Below are positions 36,977-48,801 of a DNA stretch of 64,000 nt, piece after piece; positions within the stretch are counted from its first letter, which is position 1; every line of letters starts with the position of its first letter. A program made the position numbers and the translations under genes. Source of the DNA: Xestospongia muta (Eukaryota > Porifera > Demospongiae > Haplosclerida > Petrosiidae); NCBI GenBank assembly GCA_963693285.1, contig OY848919.1, positions 13,509,639 to 13,573,638 on the forward strand, given 5' to 3'. The notes below the pieces were generated by a model that was not told the DNA's origin, did not search any database, and saw only the letters and a program-made list of their open reading frames with translations.

Positions 36977-37469
36977 CGGAATTGCGCATTGCGCGTAATA
37001 TTGTACTTGAGACGTAAGAGAAAGTAACGTGTTTTGTATTTCACTAGTTGGCTAGCCTTCTAACGCGCTACAGCAGCCAGTGAAACTAGTCAACAAGGGT
37101 TTAGAAGTGTTCCTGCTATCTTTGGAAACAGTTTTAAGGTAAATGAGTGAGTTTTGTAAGCGTGTTGTGACACCTTTAGTGTACAAGCATTAGTGTGTAA
37201 ATATACTTTCGTTGTTGTATACTTATGTATATAACAAGTATGTGTTAGTAGATGTTGATCATATTGCTATATTATAGCTTGTTTTAATGATGATAAAGTA
37301 AGATAACGTTCAAATGATGTTTATAAGGTTGTAAAGCAAATTTACTATTTGGCTTATGATAAAGTAGGAATCAATCTCTTTCTAGCTTCCAAGTGTGGTA
37401 TAAATACTTTTTGCATTCCTAACATCTCCAGTAGGTGTATGTAAACTGTCTTCTTTTATTGTAACACAG

Positions 37470-37624
37470 GTTATATTTAGTTCATGTTCCTTCATCTGAT
37501 AGTGTGGCATTACTTGATAATGAAGTTGAGGGACTGAAAAAGATAGCAATGAGACTTGCAACTGTTTTAATTGCCGATAACTTTGTCCTAACTTTGAGGA
37601 AAGACATAGCAGATCTTTCTGAAG
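37470..37624. other. exon-like module recurring four times (copy A)
   Basis: Bounded by an acceptor (aacacag) and a donor (gtatgt). The plus frame reads VPSSDSVALLDNEVEGLKKI and stays open through the module. Related copies lie at 47884-48035, about 52700-52855 and about 54910-55035, the last two degraded. On the minus strand, part resembles the serine/acidic end of the COP1-like coiled-coil exon at 42.5 kb (NATLSDEGT versus NVTLSEEGT). The module may therefore be an inverted relic of that exon. Confidence 0.4.
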
Positions 37625-38344
37625 GTATGTATTGTGATATAATATATGCATTTGCTATAGCAAAATCTACTAGATATTTACAACACACTGATACAAATTT
37701 TCATTTCTTAGTCAGAAACAATAGGTTATGATCAACACTTCTCACGTACATGTTTTGCTCTATTATGTTAAAAGAACATGTTTTTTTAAAACTGTCCTTT
37801 TGTCTTCGCAAGAAGTAGTATAGTTTTTTCCAACAATTACGTGTGTAACTTCCATCACAACATTACCACCTAATCCCATTTCATTACATAAGTAATCAAC
37901 GTTAAAGTGTTATAAAATCTGCATAGACATGTGAAAGAGCCATTATGTTATAGCAACCATTTTCTGCCACAATCCACCTAACTATGTGAATCAGTTTTTC
38001 CGTGTTGTCTGAAAATCCAAGCCAGACAAATAGTTTAACCCAATATTGAATGATATCATAATGCAGTGGTGGAGCCACCAATTTTATAGTGATCAGGTAT
38101 ATAGTATAATCCACCTGTCTTTTCTTTGATGTGCCACTTGTGTTTATAAAAAATGTCAGCATTTTCTCTTATATGTGGATGTTAAATATTGCATTAATTT
38201 AAAAAAATCCCTTGTTTTACTACCACATGTACATGTAAAATAATCAATTAATATTAATTAATATTAATATTACTGCTCCTAAATGTTGAATAATTAAAAA
38301 GAAAGAAAATCCCCAAACTTGATCAGTAAATTAACACGTGTAAA

Positions 38345-38390
38345 TTGTAGTATACTGACGTAGTGTACCTACCCACTCAGTATACTACAA
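38345..38390. repeat. 14-bp perfect inverted repeat (hairpin), copy A
   Basis: Arms TTGTAGTATACTGA (38345-38358) and its exact reverse complement (38377-38390), separated by 18 bases. Further related GTATACT motifs follow within 40 bases. It is conserved in copy B at 48756-48801. Confidence 0.9.
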
Positions 38391-40420
38391 CTCAGACCTG
38401 TAGTATACTGAATCGGTATACTATGAAAATACGAATCACGTGAATACATACAGGTTGCCGCCATAATGTTAAACTAGACATTGCATCTGCAAGAATCAAA
38501 GAAGGATTGAGGTCTCTCATTCTACCTTACAAAGTTGATATGTTTTTAATTCACAGGTATTAATGGAGTAGAACGTAATTATAGTTAGGTTTATATTCTA
38601 ATTCCTGGATAATGAAGAATATGTAAGAATGTTTTATATTAATTTAATCTTGTGTTTTCTCACTGTGTATCAGGATTGTAATGAGTTTGTAAAACTGGTT
38701 AGCCAAATGTCTGTGTCAGTAGGAACAGCCTGACGTCTAAACATATTTGTAAGAATCCATTTTATTTAATATTGTTCTATTATTTGTCAATATGTTACAG
38801 TAAGACTACAGATGAGAGGTTAGTCAAACATGATGTGTACTCTTTATTTGTCAGTAAGAATAGGTTTGTGTTTTATAGCAGTACTTTATTACATAACTGT
38901 GTCTCCTATTACTTTAATACAAGGTATACATATAAATTCTGTATTAATTTGTGTATTAATCAAGAAGTATTTAAGTGCGGACTGATAGTAACAAGAGCTT
39001 TCAATAAAGCGAATGATTTACAGGTAAGACTCTTGTCAACTCATTATTGTTGTGTTGTCTCTTTCTTTATAGAATTATATGCTAGTCCTATCTGTTGGAT
39101 AACAATGAAAGGTTACCAAATATATATTAGTTATAAGCAGCTTTATACAATATAATAGATACCAGATCACTTCCAGAGTCTTTGGTGTTATGAGTGCTGC
39201 TATCAGATATAACATGGTAACATAATGTAGAAACACACTCAATAATATTCAGTGATGATGTGATTTATTATTCTATGGGGAGTTTTGCTTTGTGTCTGTG
39301 TTAACTAGTGAAACAATCTGGACATTTTGTTATATTTGTGTAATGATTACTAAAGGTACATATAGGTTATGCTGTTAGTAAAATTGAAATAAGACTGTAT
39401 AACATAATATCGTGTTTGTTTTATCTTTTGAGTCACGTACACACACATACAGGTTAACGACTTCATAAAGTGTAAGTTTTATATTTGTTAATAAGACTGT
39501 AAATAATACTTTGGTAATTTTGTTATGTGATATGATACTGCTAAATATACAACTGTCCAATGTACCACTCTCAAATGATATACTGTCAATATTATTGTAA
39601 TGTAATGTTAGCCTATATTACATAATTATTCTCTATTCTTTTTTATATAGCATCATTGGAGTGTTGTCGTAAGTTCAGAGGTAACAATAATGTATGCTAT
39701 ATTTTATAATTTTTATTATATACTATTTCATATTTTTTTCTTCTTTTCTCATTTTTCTCTACAGATCTTTAGGTAGGTCGGTGCTTCAAGACACTTATTT
39801 ATCTCTCCTTCTGACGCTGTAAGTTAGTAATGTATATTATATTAACTTAAGAGTTTATAACACATTAATATTTTTTTATTTTTCTTTCTTTCTATAGCAT
39901 CATTGGAGTGCAGGATCTAGTTGGTTGTCGTAAGTTCAGAGGTAACAATAATGTATGCTATATTTTATAATTTTTATTATATACTATTTCCTATATTTTC
40001 TTTTTTTCTCATCTTTTTTTCACCAGATCTTTAGGTTGGAGGTCGCTGCCTCAAGACACATTAAACTATCTCTACATTGAGGGTGTAAGTTCATTAGTAC
40101 TTTATACAAGGTCATAAAATGTAGTTGTTGGTAGTATATCATTTGAGAGTGGTACATTCGACAGTTGTAAATTTGGTAGAGTGTAGTTGTAATCAAAGTA
40201 ATATACAATTATATCCTCTAGAGCAAGGGACAAAGGTGCAGTATATGATCCTGGAAAAGGCTGAGGAAGTCACAAGCAATAATTAGTTATCTTGTTTCCA
40301 CCCCCATACATCCCAAGGCTATTTTGGGTTAAGCTAGAAAATATGAGGTGTGGTCAAAATAAGCCAAACCCAATGTTAGTAGGCGTGTCTGTCTACTGAA
40401 GCCTAATAAGTAGGCGTTGT

Positions 40421-40984
40421 TTTTTGTTGTTGTTTTTAAATTTTTTTAATTACAATATTACATTCTTCATAAAACCATTGGAAAAATTAGATTACAAATT
40501 AACAGTGTTAATTTATTTAATCAAACTGAGAAAAGTTGATAAGTTGTTTCAGGTTAAGAGTGTATGTTACAGAAATAAACATAGATATCAGGTCATCATT
40601 TTTAGAACCTGTATGTAGTAGATGATTAGTTTGAAACAAAGAATCATTTCAGATATTTTGATGAAACTTTGGCTATTAGCTGCCACAATACTTCTTGAGC
40701 CCTTAAATAAGAAGCAGAGATTTACATACAAACAGCTATTTTTAGATATTGAAGAAAATCTGTTAATCTACTGTTACTTGACATGTATCAATATTGTGTC
40801 CTTTACTTTTCTAATAGAAACAGCTGACACATGTACAAAATGTGGCTCATTTGCAACAGGCTAAACAAGATAGACAATAAAGAGTTGACTGTCATTTTGT
40901 AGGATTTGTTGATTAAATCTATTTTAAGGTTTTTCCATTCACAATATAATGTAATGTACACTAAATATGTACTCCTGATAATCA
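40421..40984. other. spacer, nothing recognised
   Basis: AT-rich DNA between copy A and the COP1-like fragment. Two open frames of 64 and 80 codons exist, but neither has recognisable motifs or shows codon bias. I do not call them genes. Confidence 0.4.
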
Positions 40985-42901
40985 ACTTACTAAACACTTT
41001 TTGGAATAGTGAACTTGTACTGTAGTATAGGTTGACTTATAAAACTGTTGATAAATGTATAAAGAAGTGTCTTCTGATCCTAACAGATCAGAGAGTGATG
41101 TGTATCATATATAAACAAAAACTAACTCCTTACCGCAACTAATATATTCATTTTTCACAGACAGTCCCACAAACTTTGTACAATTGGGGTGTTCTTTGTT
41201 AGTCCTTAGACAGGTCCTTGTCTCCACAGACCAGAGTTTAAGTTCACCATCTGTTGAGCTATGAAAAGTATAGTTGATTCACCCACTCAGCTAGCTAGGC
41301 ATGTTTACAGTAATAGTTTACGCTGAGACTAACTCATTATCATTAAAGTACTACATATAGATAATGGCCTTTTTATGACCTCTCAATGACAATACAGGCT
41401 TTGCAAACATTCTTATATCCATCAACCTAATTATACAATCTGCAGCAATGATATACAACATTGTTGATTGCATTTAAAGCTACTATGACAATAGTATAAA
41501 CTAAGCTATTTTCTAATGGACAGTTACGTAGCACATCTATTCTCTTACCAGTACTACCATAAGCCAGATGATATCTATTATTAGGTTGAAATCTCACACT
41601 AGAGATAATATCTTGTGAAGAGACTGAGCACTGGTTTAATGTTAAATGCCACAGTTTAGAGAACAGTCACTGGTCCCAGAAGCCAAGAGAAATGAGTCAT
41701 ATTTGTTATAGTGAACAGACCTCTTCTATGACGCTACTAAATAGTAGAATGAGACACTCAATATTATAATATATCAGATCCTCGTTTCTTTGGATTGAGG
41801 AAGCACTGACTATAAGAGGTTAGTATTGTCATGTCTTTCATTGCTGTGAGTAATACTAACACTAAAGCCCCAGAAGAGAATGGACACAAATTATACTGAC
41901 CTGATATGTGTGGATAGATTTGTTATGGTGAGTATTGCAGATTGATAATGTACTATCAAAATCACTAGCTGTTAATTATACAATATTAAACCAACAGCAG
42001 TCTCACCTTAATTCTTTTAGCATAACTCCAACAGCAAATTAAGAACTCACCATCTCTATCAAATTCAATAGTAGATACAATACTGCTATTTCCGATAGGT
42101 GTGTCACCATAATATAATGTAAAAAATTCTTGAAATGTTGAGTATTTAGTAACATCAGTCACAAAATAAAGATGCGGAGGAGAGGAGGAAGCTTTGTTTT
42201 GAGTTGATGGATCATGTTGACCCACTGTATAGTAATATGCAACAATAAACTATAACTCATACAGTAACTATGTTATGCTAAGAAAAATATAATTGTTCTT
42301 GTTACTGTTACATGAAGTATACTCACAGATATTAGGTGAGTTGGAGAGAGAGTAATAACATTGCAATAACTCATCAAAATTACCGTTAAGACAGTGCTTT
42401 CTTTTAGATAACTGAGACTATAAAAGAAAGGTATTGATACTTACGTGCAAAAGGTTAAGACACAAAATTATTAACCAAGTTATTATCATTAGCAAGTTTA
42501 ATCAAAGGCATATTGTTCCCTCTTCTGAAAGTGTGACATTATCAGATTCAGTTTCCAGAGTCTGGGCCTCAATGTCTTTGTCTATTAATTGTAACTCTTT
42601 ATTAACTTCTTATAATTGCTGCAAACCACAACAAAAAACGCCAAATTGAAAAAGTAGCATATTAACTCAATTTATGTACGTGAAGTTTCCTTTTCTTAGC
42701 TTTGGTCAAAAATTCAGTATATATCTTCTTAGATATTATTGCCTGCTCCTAAACAAAAGTAGTTTGTCTTAAAAATATAGCATGTGTAGTTTGTCATAGC
42801 ATGTACTTAATACAATACACAGTGTAATTATTGAAACATAATTCTATATTACCTTCTTAACTGCCATATGTTGAGAAGCAACAATAGAGTTCTCCTTCCC
42901 T
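40985..42901 (-). pseudogene. COP1-like (RFWD2) E3 ligase fragment, intron-containing pseudogene
   Basis: Minus-strand exons match the middle and C-terminal part of COP1. They read, in order: EVNKELQLIDKDIEAQ (coiled coil, near 42.6 kb), DELLQCYYSLSNSPNI (42.3-42.4 kb), SSIVSTIEFDRDGEF (42.1 kb, the start of the WD40 propeller), RFQPNNRYHLAYGS (41.6 kb), STDGELKLWSVETRTC (41.25 kb) and GSEDTSLYIYQQFYKS (41.05 kb). Exon ends keep GT/AG splice sites, so this is not a processed copy. It is broken: a one-base deletion near 41.67 kb splits the strand ending LASGTSDCS from KLWHLTLNQC. The C-terminus decays after 41.0 kb, and no N-terminal RING finger was found. COP1 normally recruits substrates for ubiquitination through its propeller. 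Confidence 0.72.
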
Positions 42902-43021
42902 ACAGAAATATTTATAAAACTTTGTAAATTATAACAAACATAAGAAATTTGGGACAACAAATTCATCTTGAGACGAAATTAAAAAGTTCATATCATCAAT
43001 TATAAATAATTCGTTAAAATT

Positions 43022-43035
43022 AATAATTATTAATC

Positions 43036-43076
<41 letters not shown>

Positions 43077-43092
43077 TATATATATATATATA
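43022..43092. repeat. (AT)n microsatellite
   Basis: Long alternating A/T runs in a very AT-rich spacer. Confidence 0.9.
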
Positions 43093-43199
43093 TCAATTAT
43101 ATAAAAACTCTTTAGCGTACATCTCATTTAATCCTTAGATAAAGTATATACTACTTCGTGTCATTAACTTGTATCATAATTCAGAAAGGTTGATACGTC

Positions 43200-43700
43200 T
43201 TGAGAACTAGTAAAGATATACTGACTTTTTGCAGACATTTAATGTACATTTATATAACTCATACCATTGTGACAGTCCATGTTAGAAGTAAAGATTACTT
43301 AGTACCACCAAAAAGAGAGAGGAGACTATAAACAGTGACAATGTCTACTGCTGAGTGCCATATAGTGATATCTTCATAATAACCACATACAATGAACACA
43401 ACAATATATGAACTTACCAAAAACATGGCACATTAATCCAATGCCACTTATACTAGAGAAAATCCTCTAAAATGTAATATAGTAATATAAACAAACTATG
43501 AAAAGTTAAGAACATCTGAATCCATACAGATTGTACAGATATCAATGGACGATAGATGAAAGACAATACATAGGCTAAATATAAGCATAAAATAAACATA
43601 GTATATTAAAAGTACTCACCAAGGAATAGTCCGATTAGAAAGCGAGCTGCTGGTTCTGGGATGCCTAACAGAAGAGACACACTCCCTTCTACCGATATTA
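43200..43700 (-). pseudogene. possible MBOAT acyltransferase fragments (LPCAT3-like)
   Basis: A short exon-like stretch on the minus strand reads SLLLGIPEPAARFLIGLFLG, which resembles the N-terminal membrane segment of LPCAT3/MBOAT5-type lysophospholipid acyltransferases, followed by a GT donor. A second stretch, near 43.45 kb, reads RIFSSISGIGLMCHV. A third, near 43.3 kb, reads VYSLLSLFGGTK and then hits a stop. The matches are short and the frames broken, so this is tentative. Confidence 0.3.
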
Positions 43701-43787
43701 TTTCATGATTTTTAACTCTATCTGAGTTGAATGACTTTAATCATTAATTTTATTGAGCTATTTTATTATAGCTAGGCAATTATTCGG

Positions 43788-44095
43788 AGGAGAAATTACA
43801 GGAGGATGACTATAACTGGAGGAATTAATGGAGGAGAAATTAAAGTATTACAAATTAAAGGAGGATGAATTAAAGCAGGAATTAAAGGAGAAGAAATTAA
43901 AGTATGAGAAATTAAAGGTGAATTGATTAAAATAGGAATTAAAAGATGAATTTAAATAGAAATTAATAGAAAAATTAAAGTAGAAGAAATTAAAGGAGGA
44001 ATTAAAGAAAAAAATAAAGCAGGAATTAATGGAGGAGAAAATAAAGTATGAGAAATAAGAAAGGATGAATTACAGCAGCAATTAAAGGAGAATTT
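43788..44095. repeat. degenerate GGAGGAATTAAA purine-rich repeat
   Basis: About 300 bp of imperfect units of 12-18 bases built from ggagaaattaaag and ggaggaattaaa, nearly all purine on the plus strand. Confidence 0.85.
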
Positions 44096-44204
44096 ATATA
44101 AAGTTACATCCTGTTAAAGTAGGTCCTCTAGTTACTGGTACTCCACCTTTATTATCCCAGATAGTGTAAGTTGTTAGTATTGTATAACTAATGGAATAAT
44201 TATA

Positions 44205-45065
44205 TGATGTTACAGGGATGGTATTTGACCTCCACCTGACTTTCCCACCAAAATGTATGGTCAAATCCATGATGAATTACAAACTAGAGATATAGTTTTG
44301 TTTTCGGGGGCTACAAGTTCAGGAGCACTTATCAAAAATATTTGATGGAGCTATTTTTTCATATGTTGGTTTGTAAGTATAATAGGATATAATATAACAA
44401 CATATGAAATATGGTAGGTATTACAACATCGATATTCCAGTTATGTTATGGTTTGAGAATCTAGTACTAATAAAGCAGGACTTGTTGATCTTGATACAGG
44501 AACTGTCTGAAGAGGTATAGAACTCTTCCCACTCAGGAATAAAATTTTCTCTGGCTGGTATAATCGTGTTGGTATTCAACAATAAACTGGACTAACTGAT
44601 GAGCAATGGGAGATATTATATGAGACAATGTTAAAAGTTAGCTATGAAAGTAATAGTATTGTCATTTGTATTAAGAAGTTTCAAGGAAGACCATATGAAA
44701 AGAACCAGTTAGATTTGATTATGTCTGCCATTGATTATGATGACAAATACTTGGATTTTCTCAGGAGTCATGAAGAAGATTTGAGTTTCATATTTTGTAG
44801 TGAACTTGTTGCTCATGTATATCAAGAACTTAATCTCATTGGTGGGAACAGTACTTGTAATACTTTATTATATTATTTTCTTCTAGATAAAACCAGGCTC
44901 TCCAGTGAGTATACTCCAGATAGTTTTGGTAGTCATTGTCCTTTGAAATTAAACTATGGACATTTGGAACCAGAGGTTTATATTGATATGAGGTTGGATT
45001 TTGAGAAGGATGTTTACCGACAAAGCACTATCTCTGCTACAGAAGCTAATAAAATTGTTCAATAA
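44205..45065 (+). pseudogene. permuted papain-like (YiiX/DUF830-type) hydrolase pseudogene
   Basis: The frame near 44.26 kb reads MYGQIHDELQTRDIVLFSGA, a typical start for the permuted NlpC/papain fold. After a frameshift, IFDGAIFSYVGL carries the position where the family usually has an H-V-G segment, here with Tyr. Then STNKAGLVDLDTGTV and RGIELFPLRNKIFSGWYNR follow, with in-frame stops. The last part (from 44628) is open and contains FIFCSELVAHVYQEL, the usual nucleophile Cys-Ser-Glu motif, ending in EANKIVQ. Several frameshifts and stops show it is dead. Its 3' end is related to the 545-bp satellite at 61.9-63.5 kb. Confidence 0.65.
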
Positions 45066-45917
45066 TTCAGTGATATTTGTTGTTAGTACTTTATAGTTAC
45101 AAAATAACTAAATGCTTTTTTACATTTTTTATTAATAACAATTGTCTGTACAGGATAGAGGCTGGCTTAAGGTAGTGATCATATTACCATTGGAATGTTG
45201 TGGTTTACAAGTGTTAGAGTAATGTGTAAATTATATCAGCCATTGCATAGACGTGCTGCTATAAAAGTCAATTAAAGACTAATGCTGAGAATTACAATTA
45301 TGATGAGACCAAACTGGAAAGTTGAGGTTTTCTGTAAATATGTTAAGTTTTATGGTTTATTGATTAAGGTTTAGGGTTATCTATAACAAAACACATTATC
45401 TAGTGTTAGCTACAAACTGTACTCACCTCTTTTCTTATCTCAACCTCATTTTGAGAAGAACATCATTCTCATTTATACAGTCAATACAATAGTCTTGTGT
45501 AGCCAATATCTTACACTAAGTAGGTTTGAAAATGTAAAACTATTATTAGTAAAATTAGCAGCATTGTTCAATATTGTAGTAACATAGTGTGTGTCCATTA
45601 TAAAAGGATATTGTATGTGAGTTCCATGATTCCAATCTTCAAATTATCCTCAGCAGTTTCACTCACTTTTCTTAAGAATATCGAGTGTAGTCTGCATATA
45701 TAGGTGTAGAGGATTTAAAGTCCACACTTTCTTAGATTTTGATGTAGATTTTGTGGAGCTGTCAACATTTTTGGGGATTAAGATCGATGCACGAAACATC
45801 TCAAATAATTACAGCTATCAGAAAGTTGTTACTGCATCTATCTGCTTTTTATAGTACCTTTCCCGTCAGAAGTCTTAAAAGTATAGTCAATATTGGAATT
45901 CAGAAAGGGAGCAAACA
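45066..45917. other. spacer before copy B
   Basis: The first 100 or so bases continue the 3' flank that is also present in the 545-bp satellite. The rest is AT-rich. An open frame from 45751 (MWSCQHFWGLRSMHETSQII) runs into the start of copy B, where it joins the conserved ITLTKLNEAHNAYSRM frame. I do not recognise the protein. Confidence 0.4.
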
Positions 45918-46978
45918 AATAGATGTGGCTACTTGGATTACTTTGACAAAACTCAATGAAGCTCATAATGCATATTCTAGAATGTATTCCCATACTGTAA
46001 GTAGTAGCTAATATGATACATATATGTAACATCAAGCACACATATTATATTAACACAATTGATTGTCTGGTACAATATTGGAGACTCCTTAGGAGGAGCA
46101 GAGGTGGTCTGTTATGTATATTTACAATGCAATATAGTTTGATCTTGTATATCATGTAGCCAGATTGGCTTTGACCTCATGTAATAACGAGAATTGTGTA
46201 TGCATTGTAGATATGATTCAGTATATAGATGATTTAATAGAGTATTCACTAGTTTTATAAATCTTATTGCATCAGCACATGATAGAGGAATCTGTGTTTG
46301 TAATAATTCTGTAACAGTTTCTTTAATAGTCTAATATACGTTTTGTAAGTTAGCTATATGTATATACAAATAAATATAGATACGTGTTATGTATATAAAT
46401 TACTGTAATAAGAGTTTGTATAGAATGGCTTACCATGTTACTATGGTGACATAGTTTACGATGACATGGTTAGGATACAAGTTACCTTCTCATTTTAGTC
46501 AGATCCATCTAGAATGTAAAGTAGATTTGATTATATTAGAGCATTCATTGTCTGTACTCACAAATTGATGACATAAATGTACCTCTAACCTCTTATTCTA
46601 CCTGTATATATTATATACATGTAAAATAATAGATCTTTTTAGTTTTTTGCAGACTAGCAAGCAGTGTTTGAATGCAACGAATTCTGTATGCTCTATTTAT
46701 TATGAAGTTACTTACTTGTTTGCAGCTGCTAAATAACATCCTGGAGATCATTTAAGTAGATTATAGTTTTCTTAAGTGACCACACATCATCTGATAAGTG
46801 TTTTTTCAAGTGGTTACTATAGACATTTGGCTCGTTTTTGGACCTCAAAGTTTTCACTTCAATTCAGGTGAGAATTTTAATTATATGATAAGTAATAAGT
46901 GTGAATATTGTAAAAGAACAAAAAATAAATTAAAAATGGTAGTATATAAACATCAATCTACTTTATAGTAAAATAAAC

Positions 46979-47391
46979 ATGGCAAAAAGACCTAGGATTT
47001 TGACAGCAGAGGATGTAATCCATGAGCTCTATGGAGATGACTATTTCCTTGAACTAGATGATCCTCAAAAGCCAGTTATGCCTGGAAGTGACGATGATTT
47101 CAGCAATTTGGAAGATATTAATGAGGATGATGAAGAAGGTAATTATATTCATATCAACAATAAAGTGATATCTGTGGTTAGTATCTACCAGTATAGCAAC
47201 TTTTTTTTCTTATTTTTTTAGAAAATCCATACCATAGTTCTATCTTACATCCATCTATCTCAGTTTGCAACCACACATCACAGCAACCAAACAAATGTTC
47301 ATCACTATCCTCTACTATACAAACATCTCAATCATTAATACTTCCTTTAATTCAATCAACTATAGTTCAAACATCAACCTTTATTAATTAA
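46979..47391 (+). CDS. two-exon acidic protein, copy B, intact, unknown (possible piggyBac-type N-terminus)
   Basis: Exon 1 (46979-47138) and exon 2 (47222-47391) join in frame through a GT/AG intron to 109 residues. The N-terminus is MAKRPRILTAEDVIHELYGD, followed by an acidic Ser/Asp/Glu stretch (SDDDFSNLEDINEDDEEE). The C-terminal half is Ser/Thr/Gln-rich and ends in TSTFIN. The leader resembles that of piggyBac-like transposases, but there is no DDD catalytic core, so it would be at most a remnant. Copy A carries a frameshift at the exon 2 start. Expression is unknown. Confidence 0.4.
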
Positions 47392-47883
47392 CGGAATTGC
47401 GTATTGCGCGTAATATTGTATTTGAGACGTAAGAGAAAGTAACGTGTTTTGTATTTCACTAGTTGGCTAGCCTTCTAACGCGCTACAGCAGCCAGTGAAA
47501 CTACTCAACGAGGGTTTAGAAGTGTTCCTGCTATCTTTGGAAACAGTTTTAAAGTAAATGAGTGAGTTTTGTAAGCGTGTTGTGACACCTTTAGCGTACA
47601 AGCATTAGTATATAAATATACTTTCGTCGTTGTATATTTATGTATAACGAGTATGTGTTAGTAGATGTTGATCATATTTGCTACATTATAGCTTGTTTTA
47701 ATGATGATAAAGTAAGATAACGTTCAAATGATGTTTATAAGGTTGTAAAGCAAATTTACTATTTGTCTTATGATAAAGTAGGAATCAATCTCTTTCTAGC
47801 TTCCAAGTGTGGTATAAATACGTTTTGCATTCCTAACATCTCCAGTAGGTGTATGTAAATTGTCTTCTTTTATTGTAACACAG

Positions 47884-48035
47884 GTTATATTTGCTCCATG
47901 TTCCTTCATCTGATAGTGTGACATTACTTGATAATGAACTTGAGGGACTGAAAAAGATAGCAAGACTTGCAACTGTTTTAATTGCCAATAACTTTGTCCT
48001 AACTTTGAGGAAAGACATAGCAGTTCTTTCTGAAG
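47884..48035. other. exon-like module, copy B
   Basis: Counterpart of 37470-37624, one codon shorter, with the same acceptor and donor. The plus frame (VPSSDSVTLLDNELEGLKKI) is still open. Confidence 0.4.
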
Positions 48036-48755
48036 GTATGTATTGTAATATAATATATGCATTTGCTATAGCAAAATCTACTAGATATTTACAACACACT
48101 GATACAAATTTTCATTTCTTAGTCAGAGACAATAGATTATGATCAACACTTCTCATGTACATGTTTTGCTCTATTATGTTAAAAGGACATGTTTTTTAAA
48201 ATTGTCCTTTTGTCTTTGCAAGAAGCAGTATAGTTTTTTTCAACAATTACGTGTATAACTTCCATCACAACATTACCACCTAATCCCATTTCATTGCATA
48301 AGTAATCAACGTTAAAGTGTTATAAAATCTGCATAGACATGTGAAAGAGCCATTATGTTGTAGCAGCCATTTTCTGCCACAATCCACCTAACTATGTGAA
48401 TCAGTTTTTCTATGCTGTCTGGAAATCCAAGCCAGACAAATAGTTCAACCAATATTGAATGATATCATAATGCAGTGGTGGAGCCACCAATTTTATCGTG
48501 ATCAGGTTTATACTATAATCCACATGTCTTTTCTTTGACGTGCCACTTGTGTTTATAAAAATAAATGTCAGCATTTTTTCTTGTATGTGCATGTTAAATA
48601 TTGCATTAATTTAAAAAATTCCCTTGTTTTACTACCACATGTACATCTAAAATAATCAATTAATATTAATTAATATTAATATTACTGCTCTTAAATGTTG
48701 AATAATTAAAAGAAAGAAAATCCCCAAACTTGATCAGTAAATTAACACGCGTAAA

Positions 48756-48801
48756 TTGTAGTATACTGACGTAGTGTACCTACCCACTCAGTATACTACA
48801 A
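48756..48801. repeat. 14-bp perfect inverted repeat (hairpin), copy B
   Basis: Both arms are identical to those at 38345-38390. The bases just beyond have changed by a few substitutions. Confidence 0.9.

Larger units (their letters stand above)
35526..40420. repeat. large direct duplication, copy A
   Basis: About 4.9 kb closely matching 45918-52110 in the same orientation, at an offset of roughly 10.39 kb. Landmarks shared by both: the ITLTKLNEAHNAYSRMYSHT frame at the left edge, the two-exon ORF starting MAKRPRILTAED, a run of exon-like modules with GT/AG ends, a 14-bp inverted repeat, and a right end around tctgtctactgaagcct. Copy A has only short exon-like units where copy B has an expanded cassette array. 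Most differences are single bases and small indels. Confidence 0.9.

Noticed and set aside
38772..39155. 127-residue frame near 38.8 kb (also in copy B) as a gene
   Set aside because: Frame is conserved between the copies, but they are so similar that this carries little weight. It has exon-like borders and no recognisable domain, so it is treated as part of the duplication.
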